Below, piece after piece: positions 17,601-26,054 of a stretch of 47,542 nucleotides of DNA. Numbering within the stretch: the stretch's first letter is position 1; the number at the start of each line of letters is the position of its first letter. A program made the position numbers and the translations under genes. Source of the stretch: Prevotella sp. (GTDB lineage Bacteria > Bacteroidota > Bacteroidia > Bacteroidales > Bacteroidaceae); contig JAGCZA010000052.1 in assembly GCA_017960525.1 (NCBI GenBank), forward strand, positions 1 through 47,542. Reading direction: 5' to 3'. Below the pieces are notes generated by a model. The model saw nothing but the letters and a program-made list of their open reading frames with translations, ran no database searches and was not told the DNA's origin.

Positions 17601-17866
17601 CACAGGTCTCCTACAACGACGGTACACAGTATCTCTATGATGGTTCTTATTTCCGACTGAAGAATGTGGAAGTTGCTTACACATGGACGAAAGGTTGGAT
17701 TAAGAAACTCGGATTCTCAAGCCTGAAGATTTACCTTAATGGTAACAATCTCTTCCTGATTACAAAGATGCCTGACGACCGAGAGAGTAACTACGGATGG
17801 AGCGGAGGCGGCGGTGCCTACCCAACCGTCAGACGTTATAACTTCGGATTCAAGCTTTACCTGTAA
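14648..17866 (+). CDS. SusC-family TonB-dependent outer-membrane transporter (first pair)
   Basis: This glycan importer forms a 22-strand outer-membrane barrel with its SusD lid and is powered by TonB. From the start chosen here it is 1072 aa. The signal peptide ends near MFCTTMWAQ. A carboxypeptidase-regulatory-like domain follows (about residues 40-120, GTVTDSNGEGLIGASVVVKG). The TonB-box/plug start is DEVVVVGYGQQKKASVVGAI, then a plug and barrel ending FGFKLYL. I preferred the ATG at 14648 (MKQLTNFVKG) to the one at 14594 because it gives a normal signal peptide, but the longer form is possible. It is the first gene of a SusC-SusD-SusC-SusD-DUF1735-GH10-like array equivalent in order to xusA of Prevotella xylan loci. 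Confidence 0.95.
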   Translation: MKQLTNFVKGTVLRNPVRLCRMSTFLLAMMFCTTMWAQDISIKGTVTDSNGEGLIGASVVVKGNTSLGTITDFDGNFRLNVPSEQSVVVISYVGMVTKEVKVGKQRNIKVALADNTKLDEVVVVGYGQQKKASVVGAITQTTGEVLERAAGIGSVSAALTGNLPGIATIASSGQPGEEDPRIYIRGAAAWNQDAQPLILVDGVKREIKAVDISSVATVSVLKDASATAVYGVEGANGVILITTKRGVEGKARIDVGFNATLKAVSKLPRKYDSYDGYMLRNQAIEHELALGGAGSWAYYRPQTFINLFRNQDGTVKPNYTADGNYLGDYSQAERYPNIDWQDEMFKSTALSYNANLNFSGGTQAVKYFVAFDFQNEGDMTRIWDNNQGYEGGYAYNRLNVRSNLDFQITKTTQFRVSLAGSNAQQKTPRYYYGNSGEWFQQQNWAGAYRMPPNVYPVRFSNGAWGWSRLAASNMANSCMNVSTAGYELKTITRIFTDFSLEQDLKFITPGLIARGTISWDNQFNEGDRGINAAGGSHVNNTAYIIPEDGQLLFENEIYAQTGFDFYEKRDWSTQAGSVNYTSRATEMSLQLFWARQLGIHNISLMGNWKRRINAGNADLENRREDWVFRTTYDLMGKYFAEFNGAYNGSQRFSPDNRFAFFCSGAAGWMISEEKFMQPLKEKGIIDMFKIRGSIGEIGDDSSGARWAYLTGWEVAGPYAMNLDHSNSPFTGYKEATIAQPDLRWATVRKKNLGFDYAFLNGMFAGSFDWFRDDRYDIFISGADRSVPSYYGAAMTPDINKGKIKNTGFEIELRFNKVLKNGMRFWANTNYTYAHNVIKLKDDPELIPSYRKAQGYSQGQYHSYIDNGYISTYDELYSTPEREKDDETILIGDHYIVDFNGDGKVDETNDQAPYGYTENPEHTYNATIGWEWKGFSCFAQLYGVTGVTRDVGLPSFGDQLLTVYDNGTWWNPEQGGGEVVVPRFTTQVSYNDGTQYLYDGSYFRLKNVEVAYTWTKGWIKKLGFSSLKIYLNGNNLFLITKMPDDRESNYGWSGGGGAYPTVRRYNFGFKLYL

Positions 17867-17870
17867 TTGA

Positions 17871-17905
17871 AGATTGAGCATTGAAGATTGAACATTGAAC
17901 ATTGA
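17871..17905. repeat. Heptamer tandem repeat at SusC/SusD junction
   Basis: Five 7-bp units (AGATTGA, GCATTGA, AGATTGA, ACATTGA, ACATTGA) run without a break from 17871, with a partial ATTGA before them that touches the SusC stop codon (17864-17866). They fill the gap to the SusD start. Confidence 0.92.
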
Positions 17906-17915
17906 TTATAGGAAA

Positions 17916-19949
17916 ATGAATATTATGACTATTAAGATAAACAGAAGACATCTGATAGGTTTGTCATTTATCATTTGTCATTTATCATTTGGCGTTGCGC
18001 TCACATCCTGCACCGACTGGCTCGACAAAGACCCGGAGTCAATCGTCGCAGAGGATGAGGCATTCAAGAACTACCGAAACTTCCAGGGCTATATTGAGGA
18101 AATCTACAGTCTGATTCCTGACAAGGAGAAGGTGAACTATTGTACCTCTTGGAACTTTGGTGATGACGCTGTCCACAATACTGAAGGCTATGCCCACATG
18201 GACCATCAGGTAGACCTGGGCAACTATCGCAACTGGTACAACAACAACCAGTGCTGGCTGAACGGTGACAGACAGTCGCTTTGGAAAAGTTCATGGTATT
18301 GCATCCGCAAGTGCAATATGGGTATTGAGAAAATCAAGTCCCTCGTCGGCACAGACGAAGAGGAAGACCTGCTGCTTGGGCAGATGTATTTCTTCCGCGC
18401 ATGGTGGCATTTCGAGCTGATGTGTTATTTCGGCGGACTGCCATACATCGATATGGCATTTGCCGCAGACGCCATCCCTGAACTGCCCCGCCTCTCATTC
18501 CAGGAATGTGCCGACCGTTGTGCAGAAGACTTCCAAAGGGCTGCCGACCTCCTTCCCCTGGATCCTCAGGGCTGGGACGAGACCCTCGCCGGTATGCAGA
18601 CATCAGGAATGAACGACCTGCGCATCAACAAGTTTATGGCTCTGTGCTATCTGGGCAAGTGCTATCTCTATGCTGGTTCTCCGCTGATGAAGGAATTTGA
18701 GAAGACCAAGAATGGTGGCGTGGCACAGCTCTTGGGCGCAAGCTCCAATGGCAAGACCTACGACTATGATGTAGAATACTGTAAGAAGGCTGCCGAAGTT
18801 TTTGGCAAGGTTCTTGATATGGTGAACAAGGGAACTGTCAGTTACAAACTTGCAGAGTACAAGTTTTCCAACATCTACGACAATGTGCGTGATGAAAATT
18901 CTGAGACGTGCTACTCAGACATCTTCTGGACGGAAAAGCAGGGATGGCAGACGCCAGGTACTACAGAGGCCATCTTCCGAGGTGTCAATTCGGGCTTAAA
19001 TACTGCCAACTGGAACTGCGCCAAGATTTTCGGCCCGAAGGTGGCCAGTCTGGTGGCTCACGACAAGATTATCCACCACCCGACAGCCAATGTCATCGAC
19101 CAGTACGGAATGGCCAACGGACAGCCTATCTATCTCGTGCAGAACGGACAGTATGTGCTCAACCCGCTGTCTGGTTGGGACCCCGAGCATCCATACAAGA
19201 ACCGCGACCCGAGATTCTATCACGATATCGTGTTCGACGGCTTCCACTACGTCCTCAGTACAGATGCTTTGAACGCCGAGCAGAAGAAGCATGAGTATTG
19301 CACGCTTTATACGGGTGGTGCTATGCGCGGTGTGGCAGATGGCAGCAGCACAGGCTATTTCATACAGAAGCTCGTGCCTCACCAGTGTAACGAGGGAGAC
19401 AAGTGGTACGAATGGGATCACAACTTCGAGTGCTACCTTCCCTATATGCGCCTTGCTGACGTCTATCTGATGTACGCAGAGGCAAGGGCTGCCATTGCCA
19501 CTACGGCTGGAGAGCTGAAAGAGAAGGCTCCATATTCAACGACACTGTCGGCTGTAGACGCTGTCAATGCCCTCCGCGACCGTGTGAACTCTTCTGATTA
19601 TCCGATGGAGCACGTGCAGGCCAACCTGATGGACACCAGGGAGCACTTCATCGATGAGGTGCGCCGTGAGCGTGCCGTGGAGCTTTCGTTTGAGGGCTTC
19701 CGCTGGTGCGACCTCCAGCGTTGGCTCCTCCTGACCGAGCCTCCTTACACGGTGAAATACTCTCATGAGTTTGAGCGTTTGGAAACCGACGCATGGTTTA
19801 AGGATCACGACCCGAAGGATGCACATATTGGCAACTTCCACAAGGAAGAGCTTCTCACCCGTCGCTTGGAATCGAAACACTACTGGTTCCCATTCCCCGA
19901 TAAGGATATTTATCTTTACGAAGGATTTCTCCAGAATCCAGGATGGTAA
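17916..19949 (+). CDS. SusD-family glycan-binding lipoprotein (first pair)
   Basis: This surface lipoprotein caps the upstream SusC and binds oligosaccharide before import. From this start it is 677 aa, on the large side for SusD. A signal peptide leads to a lipobox ending ALTSC, followed by TDWLDKDPES, the classic SusD opening. Helical TPR-like units follow (for example MYFFRAWWHFELMCYFGGLP), and the family C-terminus has RRERAVELSFEGFRWCDLQR and KHYWFPFPDKDIYL. The start at 17916 or 17925 (MTIKINRR) cannot be separated; both fit. The signal peptide is partly encoded by a 7-bp tandem repeat (17960-17987). The position matches xusB. Confidence 0.93.
   Translation: MNIMTIKINRRHLIGLSFIICHLSFGVALTSCTDWLDKDPESIVAEDEAFKNYRNFQGYIEEIYSLIPDKEKVNYCTSWNFGDDAVHNTEGYAHMDHQVDLGNYRNWYNNNQCWLNGDRQSLWKSSWYCIRKCNMGIEKIKSLVGTDEEEDLLLGQMYFFRAWWHFELMCYFGGLPYIDMAFAADAIPELPRLSFQECADRCAEDFQRAADLLPLDPQGWDETLAGMQTSGMNDLRINKFMALCYLGKCYLYAGSPLMKEFEKTKNGGVAQLLGASSNGKTYDYDVEYCKKAAEVFGKVLDMVNKGTVSYKLAEYKFSNIYDNVRDENSETCYSDIFWTEKQGWQTPGTTEAIFRGVNSGLNTANWNCAKIFGPKVASLVAHDKIIHHPTANVIDQYGMANGQPIYLVQNGQYVLNPLSGWDPEHPYKNRDPRFYHDIVFDGFHYVLSTDALNAEQKKHEYCTLYTGGAMRGVADGSSTGYFIQKLVPHQCNEGDKWYEWDHNFECYLPYMRLADVYLMYAEARAAIATTAGELKEKAPYSTTLSAVDAVNALRDRVNSSDYPMEHVQANLMDTREHFIDEVRRERAVELSFEGFRWCDLQRWLLLTEPPYTVKYSHEFERLETDAWFKDHDPKDAHIGNFHKEELLTRRLESKHYWFPFPDKDIYLYEGFLQNPGW
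17960..17987. repeat. Heptamer tandem repeat inside the SusD signal-peptide coding region
   Basis: Four units, TTTGTCA, TTTATCA, TTTGTCA and TTTATCA, are followed by a partial TTTGGCG. They encode the hydrophobic core LSFIICHLSF. Seven is not a multiple of three, so gain or loss of a unit would shift the frame. Confidence 0.9.
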
Positions 19950-19970
19950 ACATTGAACATTGAACATTGA
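19950..19970. repeat. Heptamer tandem repeat at SusD/SusC junction
   Basis: Three perfect ACATTGA units begin at the base after the SusD stop codon (19947-19949). The unit is the same as at 17892-17905. Confidence 0.92.
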
Positions 19971-19982
19971 ATATTCGACATT

Positions 19983-22931
19983 ATGAAAAATATGAAAACA
20001 AATATATTTCTCTTTGCCATGCTTGCAGCATCGCCATTGACGGTCAATGCCCAGACCGCTGACGACGCTGACTCAATCGCGGCAAAAAAGAAAGTCCATG
20101 TCGCTTTCCGCGATAAGGATGCTGACCATCTACTCGGAGGCGTATCATACGTTGACATGGAAGAGCTGCAGAAGAAGGACTATACGATGAGCAGCCTTGA
20201 AGACATGTATGCGCTTGTCGGCGGATGGAATGGCAACAACCTTTGGGGCATGGACAATGACCGTCTTGACAACAACGACAATGGCAACCTTCCGATGGTT
20301 ATCATCGACGGAGTGAAGCGCCCGTCAAACAACGTGCTTCCTTCGGAAATTGAGCAGATAACCTTCCTCAAGGGCGCACAGGCCGTGGTGCTCTATGGCG
20401 CAAAGGCTGCAAAGGGTGCTATACTCATCACCACAAAGCGTGGCAAGGTGGACGGACTGCAAATCAAGGCCAACGCCAACACCGGCTGGCACTTCGCAAA
20501 GGAATTCCCGGAGTATCTCGGTTCTGCAGAGTATATGACACTCTACAACGAGGCTTGTCTTAACGACCAACTTCCCACAGGCGCAAAGTATACCCAGCAG
20601 GATATCTACAACCATGCTTTAGGCGTGAACCCCTACCGCTATCCCAACGTGAACTACTATTCAAGCGACTATGTCCGCAAGGCTTACAACCGTTCTGAGG
20701 GAACGCTTGAGATACAGGGTGGTGGCGCCCGTGCTCATTTCTACACGAACATCAACTACTACCGCCTGGAGGACCTCATCGACTTCGGACCGGCCAAGGA
20801 CAACTACACCGACCGTTTCAGCGTGCGTGGTAATGTGGACCTGGTCATCAACAAGGTCGTCAAGGGCTACGCTGACGCAAGTGCCACTTTCTACAATGAA
20901 AACAAGAACAAGGGAGATTTCTGGAGTGACGCATCTACCATGCGTCCGAACTTCCCGGAAAATGCCGCACCATTGATTTCCATTGACATGGTTGACCCCA
21001 ATGCTTCCAAGGCACTGGCTATCCTTAACAAGTCGCTCAACCTTCTCAACGGTGGTTACTTCCCTGGTGGCACAAAAGCCACACAGACGAATGCGATTGC
21101 AGACTGCTATTTCGGAGGACAGACAAAAGCTGTCAGCCGTCAGTTCCAGTTCGATGCCGGTATTATCTACGATATGAACAAGTTCGTCCAGGGCTTGTCA
21201 TTCAAGACCCAGTTCGCCATCGACTATGCTGCAAACTACAGTCTTTCTTACGACAACAAGTATGCTGTGTTCATCCCCACCTGGAGTAACTACAACTCAA
21301 AGGATGCTATCGTGGCCATTACCCAGCAGAACGATGAGGTGGTGTCCGGCCACATGGTCATGTCGAACTCTGCCTATCGCCAGACCATCAGTTGGAATGG
21401 CCATTTCGACTACGACCACACATTTGCCAGGGATCATCACGTTTCAGGCATTCTGCTCGCCAACATGTTTACTACAACATCCAGCAGCCAGTACCACCGT
21501 TATGCCAATGCCAACTTGGGACTTGAGGCCAGTTACGACTACAAGGGCCGTTACTTTGCCGACATTTCGTTGGCTGGCGTTCATTCCGCACGTCTGCCTG
21601 AAGGCCATCGTGAGGCCATCTCACCTTCTTTCACGATTGGCTGGAACCTTGCCAAGGAGCCTCTGATGAAGCGTGTCAATGGTGTCGATGACCTGTTGAT
21701 AAGTGCATCATACAGCAACCTGAACGAGGATATTGATGTGTACATGGGAGAGAAATATTTCTATCTCTACGATGCCAGTTGGAGTACGACCGGCAGTGGC
21801 TTCACTTGGAATGAAGGTTCTTCCACAAACCACACATTCTCACAGTCCGGCGCCAACCCGTCGCTCGACTTCATTCATCGCAAGGAATTCTCTCTGAGCC
21901 TGCGCGGTTCGTTCTTCAAGAAGCTGATTTCTGCTGAACTTACCTATTTCAATACGGATTTGGATGGCTTTATTGTCGACAACTTGACCACGTTCCCCTC
22001 ACACTTGAAGGGCGGCCTTTCAGGCAGTTCGTTCATGCCGGCCATCAACAACAACATCCAGAACCGCAAGGGACTTGACTTCAGCATCAAAGCCCAGAAA
22101 CAGATTGGCGATGTCAATGCTGCCATTGGAGTTGTCGGTACCTATCTTAAGACAAACTACAAGAAGTACGACGAAATCGTGGAATGGGATTACCAGAACG
22201 TGGAGGGACGCCCGCTTGATGTCATTTGGGGCTACAACTGCTTGGGCTTCTACACTATTGACGACTTCACTGTGTCCACAACATCTGAAGGCAAAACGAA
22301 GTACACTTTGAAGAGTGACCTTCCCTCTCCGAAGATTGGCGGTACCATCCAGCCGGGTGACTTGAAGTACGAGGATGTGAATGGCGATGGTGTCATCAAC
22401 AACAAAGACCAGGTTGATTTGGGCAAGTCTGGAGCATACGGCTCGCCTCTCACACTTGGTTTGAACATCACGCTCAAGTACAAGAACTTCACCCTCTTTA
22501 TGTTGGGCAACGGTCAGTTCGGCGCATACGGAATGAAGAACAATACGTACTACTATATGCAGGGCGATGACAAGTACTCTGTCAATGCACGCGGACGCAT
22601 ACAGTACACCTATGATGATAATGGCGTCATCAACGGGTTTGTCAATCCCAATGCCTCACATCCCCGCCTGACCACACAGAATTCGGCCAACAATGCTGCG
22701 GCATCAACCTTCTGGAAATACAGTACAGACCGTTTCAATATCCGCAAGATTCAGCTTACATACGACTTCCCCGAGGAAATGTTGAAAGGAAAGATTGTTA
22801 AGGCTCTCTCAATTTATTTGAATGGAAACGACCTGCTCACTATCTCAAAGGAGCGTGAGTTGTTGGAGACAAGCGTTGGCTATGCACCACAGACCCGTTT
22901 CTATAATCTCGGTGTTAAGGTAACCCTCTAA
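19983..22931 (+). CDS. SusC-family TonB-dependent transporter (second pair, short N-terminus)
   Basis: The 982-aa outer-membrane importer has a signal peptide ending near SPLTVNAQ. Unlike the first SusC it lacks the carboxypeptidase-regulatory-like domain, and I see no VVVVGYG-type box. The plug begins soon after the signal (about residues 45-150) with PMVIIDGVKRP, ITFLKGAQAVVLYGAKAAKG and ILITTKRG. The barrel ends YNLGVKVTL. The short form is typical of the second SusC (XusC position) of tandem xylan loci. How it engages TonB is uncertain from sequence. A second ATG three codons on (MKTNIFLF) is a possible start. It is followed by the second SusD after 15 bp. Confidence 0.93.
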   Translation: MKNMKTNIFLFAMLAASPLTVNAQTADDADSIAAKKKVHVAFRDKDADHLLGGVSYVDMEELQKKDYTMSSLEDMYALVGGWNGNNLWGMDNDRLDNNDNGNLPMVIIDGVKRPSNNVLPSEIEQITFLKGAQAVVLYGAKAAKGAILITTKRGKVDGLQIKANANTGWHFAKEFPEYLGSAEYMTLYNEACLNDQLPTGAKYTQQDIYNHALGVNPYRYPNVNYYSSDYVRKAYNRSEGTLEIQGGGARAHFYTNINYYRLEDLIDFGPAKDNYTDRFSVRGNVDLVINKVVKGYADASATFYNENKNKGDFWSDASTMRPNFPENAAPLISIDMVDPNASKALAILNKSLNLLNGGYFPGGTKATQTNAIADCYFGGQTKAVSRQFQFDAGIIYDMNKFVQGLSFKTQFAIDYAANYSLSYDNKYAVFIPTWSNYNSKDAIVAITQQNDEVVSGHMVMSNSAYRQTISWNGHFDYDHTFARDHHVSGILLANMFTTTSSSQYHRYANANLGLEASYDYKGRYFADISLAGVHSARLPEGHREAISPSFTIGWNLAKEPLMKRVNGVDDLLISASYSNLNEDIDVYMGEKYFYLYDASWSTTGSGFTWNEGSSTNHTFSQSGANPSLDFIHRKEFSLSLRGSFFKKLISAELTYFNTDLDGFIVDNLTTFPSHLKGGLSGSSFMPAINNNIQNRKGLDFSIKAQKQIGDVNAAIGVVGTYLKTNYKKYDEIVEWDYQNVEGRPLDVIWGYNCLGFYTIDDFTVSTTSEGKTKYTLKSDLPSPKIGGTIQPGDLKYEDVNGDGVINNKDQVDLGKSGAYGSPLTLGLNITLKYKNFTLFMLGNGQFGAYGMKNNTYYYMQGDDKYSVNARGRIQYTYDDNGVINGFVNPNASHPRLTTQNSANNAAASTFWKYSTDRFNIRKIQLTYDFPEEMLKGKIVKALSIYLNGNDLLTISKERELLETSVGYAPQTRFYNLGVKVTL

Positions 22932-22946
22932 TAAAACAACAAGAAA

Positions 22947-24776
22947 ATGAAGACAAGAAACATTATTTTGTATTTCATGGGTCTCCTCGCTATCTGCTCA
23001 TGCGATGACATGTTTGAACCGGCAGACGAGAACACTCGACAGGAGGATGCCATGTACGAGGAGTCAGATTATGCACATGGTCTGTTGATATACGGTTATG
23101 ACCGGCTTCCTTATTTAACCACTACTCAGACCGACATTGCCACGGATGATGCTGTGACCAATTTGAAGAGCAGCTCCTACCTGAACATGGCAACGGGAAC
23201 ATGGGCTTCAGACAACAACCCTATGTCGCAGTGGGACAACTGCAAGGACGGCATACAGTATGTCAATCTCTTCCTCAAAAACGTAGAAAAGGTGAAGTGG
23301 TCACCAAGTGCAGCTTCAAAACAGCAGATGTTCATCGACCGTCTGAAAGGTGAGGCTTTCACGCTTCGTGCCATATTCTATTATTTCCTGCTCCAGGCTC
23401 ACGGTGGCTATGCAGACGATGGCGTGCTCTACGGTGTGCCCCTGCTGACGGCTCCTGAAGACGGTAGTTCCGACTACAACCAGCCACGTGCTACTTTTGC
23501 TGACTGCGTGAAGCAGTGCTTCGCCGACTGCGACAGTGCAATGGCGCTTCTGCCAGCAGATTATGTGGACATCAACAATAATGATGAGATTCCTGTGAAG
23601 TACAAGGAGCTGGGCGCAAACTACTCCAACTACAACCTTGTATTTGGTGGTAAGGCCAAAAACCTCATCTCTGGCAAGGTGGCCGAGGCTGTGAAGGCAC
23701 AGGTTGCACTTCTCGCCGCAAGTCCTGCTTTCATCGAGGGTAGCGGTGTCACTTCTGCTGAGGCAGCCGCTATTTGCGCTAATGTGCTCAATCGCATCGG
23801 TGGAATGGAAGGCTTCGACCCGACTGGCAACATCTGGTACAAGAACAAGCAGAAGCTGGAACCCAGCGCAGCCTCGGAAATGCCGGAAATCCTCTGGCGC
23901 GAAGACCGTGTTAAGAATGCAGAACAGGAAAGAGACAACTTCCCGCCGACGCTCTATGGCAGCGGTCGTGTCAATCCGTCGCAGAACCTGGTTGACGCTT
24001 TCCCAATGCGAAACGGACGGCCCATCACCGACCCCGAGTCTGGTTATGACCCAAAGAACCCGTATGTCAACCGCGACCCACGCCTTTCGGATGACATTCT
24101 CTTCAACGAAACGACATTCAGAAGATCTCTCATCGTTACAGGCCGTTATCCTGCCATCAATGGCGACATAAGCGAGACTGATGACAATATCAACAGCATC
24201 AGCACTTCAACACGTACTGGCTACTATATGCTGAAGCTGCTTCGCGACGATGTCAGCCCGCAGTCCAGCTCACTCATTGAGCAGTACCACATCTACCCGC
24301 GCATCCGCTACACCGAAATCTTCCTCGCATACGCAGAGGCAGCCAACGATGCTTGGGGACCGAAGGCAGACCCGACGGGCATAGGCTTCACCGCCTATGA
24401 TGTCATCAAGGCCATTCGCCAGCGTGCAGGCCTCGCCACCAACGAGATTGGTATGCCGCTTGCAGAAGGCGACGTTTATCTTGAGGAGTGCGCTAAGGAC
24501 AAAGGCGAGATGACTAAGCTTATCCGCAACGAGCGCCGCATTGAGCTTTGCTTCGAGAACAAGCGATTCTGGGACCTCCGTCGTTGGATGCTGCCGCTCA
24601 ACGAAACAGTCAAAGGCATGCAGATTGACCGCGACGAAGAGACGCACACACTCACATACACCATTATTGAAGTGGAGGACCGTGTTTTCGACAACTCTTA
24701 TCAGATGTACGGCCCGATTCCAAAGGGTGAAATGCTCAAATGGAGCAACCTCAAGCAAAACAAGGGTTGGCAATAG
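22947..24776 (+). CDS. SusD-family glycan-binding lipoprotein (second pair)
   Basis: The 609-aa surface lipoprotein has its lipobox AICSC at about residues 14-18, followed by DDMFEPADEN. Typical SusD features are LKGEAFTLRAIFYYFLLQAH near residue 135, PRIRYTEIFLAYAEAANDAW near 450, and the C-terminal LIRNERRIELCFENKRFWDL with RRWMLPLN. It caps the second SusC and occupies the xusD position. Unlike the first pair, the short gap before it (22932-22946) has no heptamer repeat. Confidence 0.94.
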   Translation: MKTRNIILYFMGLLAICSCDDMFEPADENTRQEDAMYEESDYAHGLLIYGYDRLPYLTTTQTDIATDDAVTNLKSSSYLNMATGTWASDNNPMSQWDNCKDGIQYVNLFLKNVEKVKWSPSAASKQQMFIDRLKGEAFTLRAIFYYFLLQAHGGYADDGVLYGVPLLTAPEDGSSDYNQPRATFADCVKQCFADCDSAMALLPADYVDINNNDEIPVKYKELGANYSNYNLVFGGKAKNLISGKVAEAVKAQVALLAASPAFIEGSGVTSAEAAAICANVLNRIGGMEGFDPTGNIWYKNKQKLEPSAASEMPEILWREDRVKNAEQERDNFPPTLYGSGRVNPSQNLVDAFPMRNGRPITDPESGYDPKNPYVNRDPRLSDDILFNETTFRRSLIVTGRYPAINGDISETDDNINSISTSTRTGYYMLKLLRDDVSPQSSSLIEQYHIYPRIRYTEIFLAYAEAANDAWGPKADPTGIGFTAYDVIKAIRQRAGLATNEIGMPLAEGDVYLEECAKDKGEMTKLIRNERRIELCFENKRFWDLRRWMLPLNETVKGMQIDRDEETHTLTYTIIEVEDRVFDNSYQMYGPIPKGEMLKWSNLKQNKGWQ

Positions 24777-24816
24777 AGTTAAGAGTTTAGAGTTAAGAGT
24801 TTAGAGTTAAGAGTTT
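24775..24816. repeat. Heptamer tandem repeat after the second SusD
   Basis: Six units alternate AGAGTTA and AGAGTTT (three 14-bp pairs). They begin inside the SusD stop codon (24774-24776) and run to just before the next gene. The sequence differs from the ACATTGA repeats but the 7-bp period and placement are the same. Confidence 0.92.
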
Positions 24817-24823
24817 TACAATT

Positions 24824-26026
24824 ATGAAACTGAAGAATTATATATACGGAGTAGCTTTGGCAGCACTTTCTCTCACCGTAGCGTCTTGCTATAATAAAGA
24901 GAATGAGTTCCCAGACTATGAAGGAGGTACAACTGCCTACTTCGCATACCAGTACCCAGTACGTACACTCATACTTGGTAACGATATCTATGACAACACG
25001 CTCGACAACGCGCACAAGTGCCAGATATGGTCGACCATGGGTGGAGCATACGGTGGACGTGACGCTTACGTGGACATAGTGGTCGACGAGTCACTCTGCA
25101 ACGACCTCTATTTTACTGATGAAGGTGGAAACGCAGCTGAACCTGTGCGCCCAATGCCATCGTCATACTACACGCTCGCATCCAATGTCATTCCTTACAA
25201 TGGCAATCCTCGTGGCTATGTGGAAGTGCAGTTCACAGATGCTTTCTTCAACGACGAAAAGGCTATCAGCAACACTTACGTCATTCCGCTCGTGATGACA
25301 GGCGTCAGGGGTATTGACCATATCCTTACCGGCACGCCACGCGAAGGCCTCACCCCCGCTCGCACCAACGAGGAGGGTTGGGAAATTCTGCCAAGAGACT
25401 ATGTCCTCTACTGTGTGAAGTATATGAACCCCTGGCAAGGCAAGTATATCCGCCGTGGTCTTGATGTAGTGACGGAAAATGAGGTTAATACAACCATCGT
25501 CCGCAAGGATTCCTCACTCGTGAAGACCGACATTGAGCGTTACACGGAGAATCCTGTCAACCAGAACGATGAAGTCTGCGGTATCAACACCAAGAATATG
25601 AAACAGGCCATATTCCCGGTATCTGTGAATATTGGTAAAGACCCGGATGGAACAACCAGGCCTTCACAGCTGTGCAATCTCATACTCACATTCGATGGCG
25701 ACAACTGCACCATCACCTGCGACGACGAGGAGACACCGTCTGCCGGTTCGGGTGAGTTCATCGTCAAGGGAACTGAAAAGCCCGAGTACAAGGACTATCA
25801 GTGGGGCAATATGAATGGACATCCCGTCCAGCGCGACATTCTCCGTCTGGCCTACAATGTGACCTTCAAGAAAGGCAGAGTCATCGGTAAAAAGATTGTC
25901 AATAGTAAAGAAGTGGACTGGATTCTTGAGAACGATGTGCTGGTTACGACCAACGACACGCTTGTTGCACAAACCCGCGAGTCGAACAAGAAAGAGTTCT
26001 TCAAACCCAAATACGTGAAAGAATAA
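24824..26026 (+). CDS. DUF1735-type surface lipoprotein (XusE-like)
   Basis: The 400-aa lipoprotein has a signal peptide and lipobox LTVASC (Cys at about residue 22). The N-terminal half looks like the DUF1735/BT_3987-type beta-sandwich (FPDYEGGTTAYFAYQYPVRT, YVDIVVDESL, then SYYTLASNVIPYNGNPRGYV and YVIPLVMTGV). The C-terminal part (about residues 270-400), including LRLAYNVTFKKGRVIGKKIV, resembles DUF5627. Such proteins sit after SusD in PULs and several are surface glycan-binding proteins, so a xylan-binding role is inferred. The domain names are from memory and should be checked by profile search. The position matches xusE. Confidence 0.8.
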   Translation: MKLKNYIYGVALAALSLTVASCYNKENEFPDYEGGTTAYFAYQYPVRTLILGNDIYDNTLDNAHKCQIWSTMGGAYGGRDAYVDIVVDESLCNDLYFTDEGGNAAEPVRPMPSSYYTLASNVIPYNGNPRGYVEVQFTDAFFNDEKAISNTYVIPLVMTGVRGIDHILTGTPREGLTPARTNEEGWEILPRDYVLYCVKYMNPWQGKYIRRGLDVVTENEVNTTIVRKDSSLVKTDIERYTENPVNQNDEVCGINTKNMKQAIFPVSVNIGKDPDGTTRPSQLCNLILTFDGDNCTITCDDEETPSAGSGEFIVKGTEKPEYKDYQWGNMNGHPVQRDILRLAYNVTFKKGRVIGKKIVNSKEVDWILENDVLVTTNDTLVAQTRESNKKEFFKPKYVKE

Positions 26027-26039
26027 TAATTTGATTATT

Positions 26040-26046
26040 AAGGAGG
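26040..26046 (+). promoter_or_regulatory. Strong Shine-Dalgarno sequence
   Basis: AAGGAGG lies 8 bases ahead of the ATG at 26055. Such a strong site is unusual for Bacteroidetes and fixes the start of the GH10-like gene, against the in-frame ATG at 26031. Confidence 0.65.
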
Positions 26047-26054
26047 CTAAGAAT

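Noticed and set aside
17871-17905. Leucine-zipper-like or small peptide gene encoded by the repeat (frames reading MFNVQ or similar)
   Set aside because: Such frames come directly from the heptamer repeat and have no promoter or start context.
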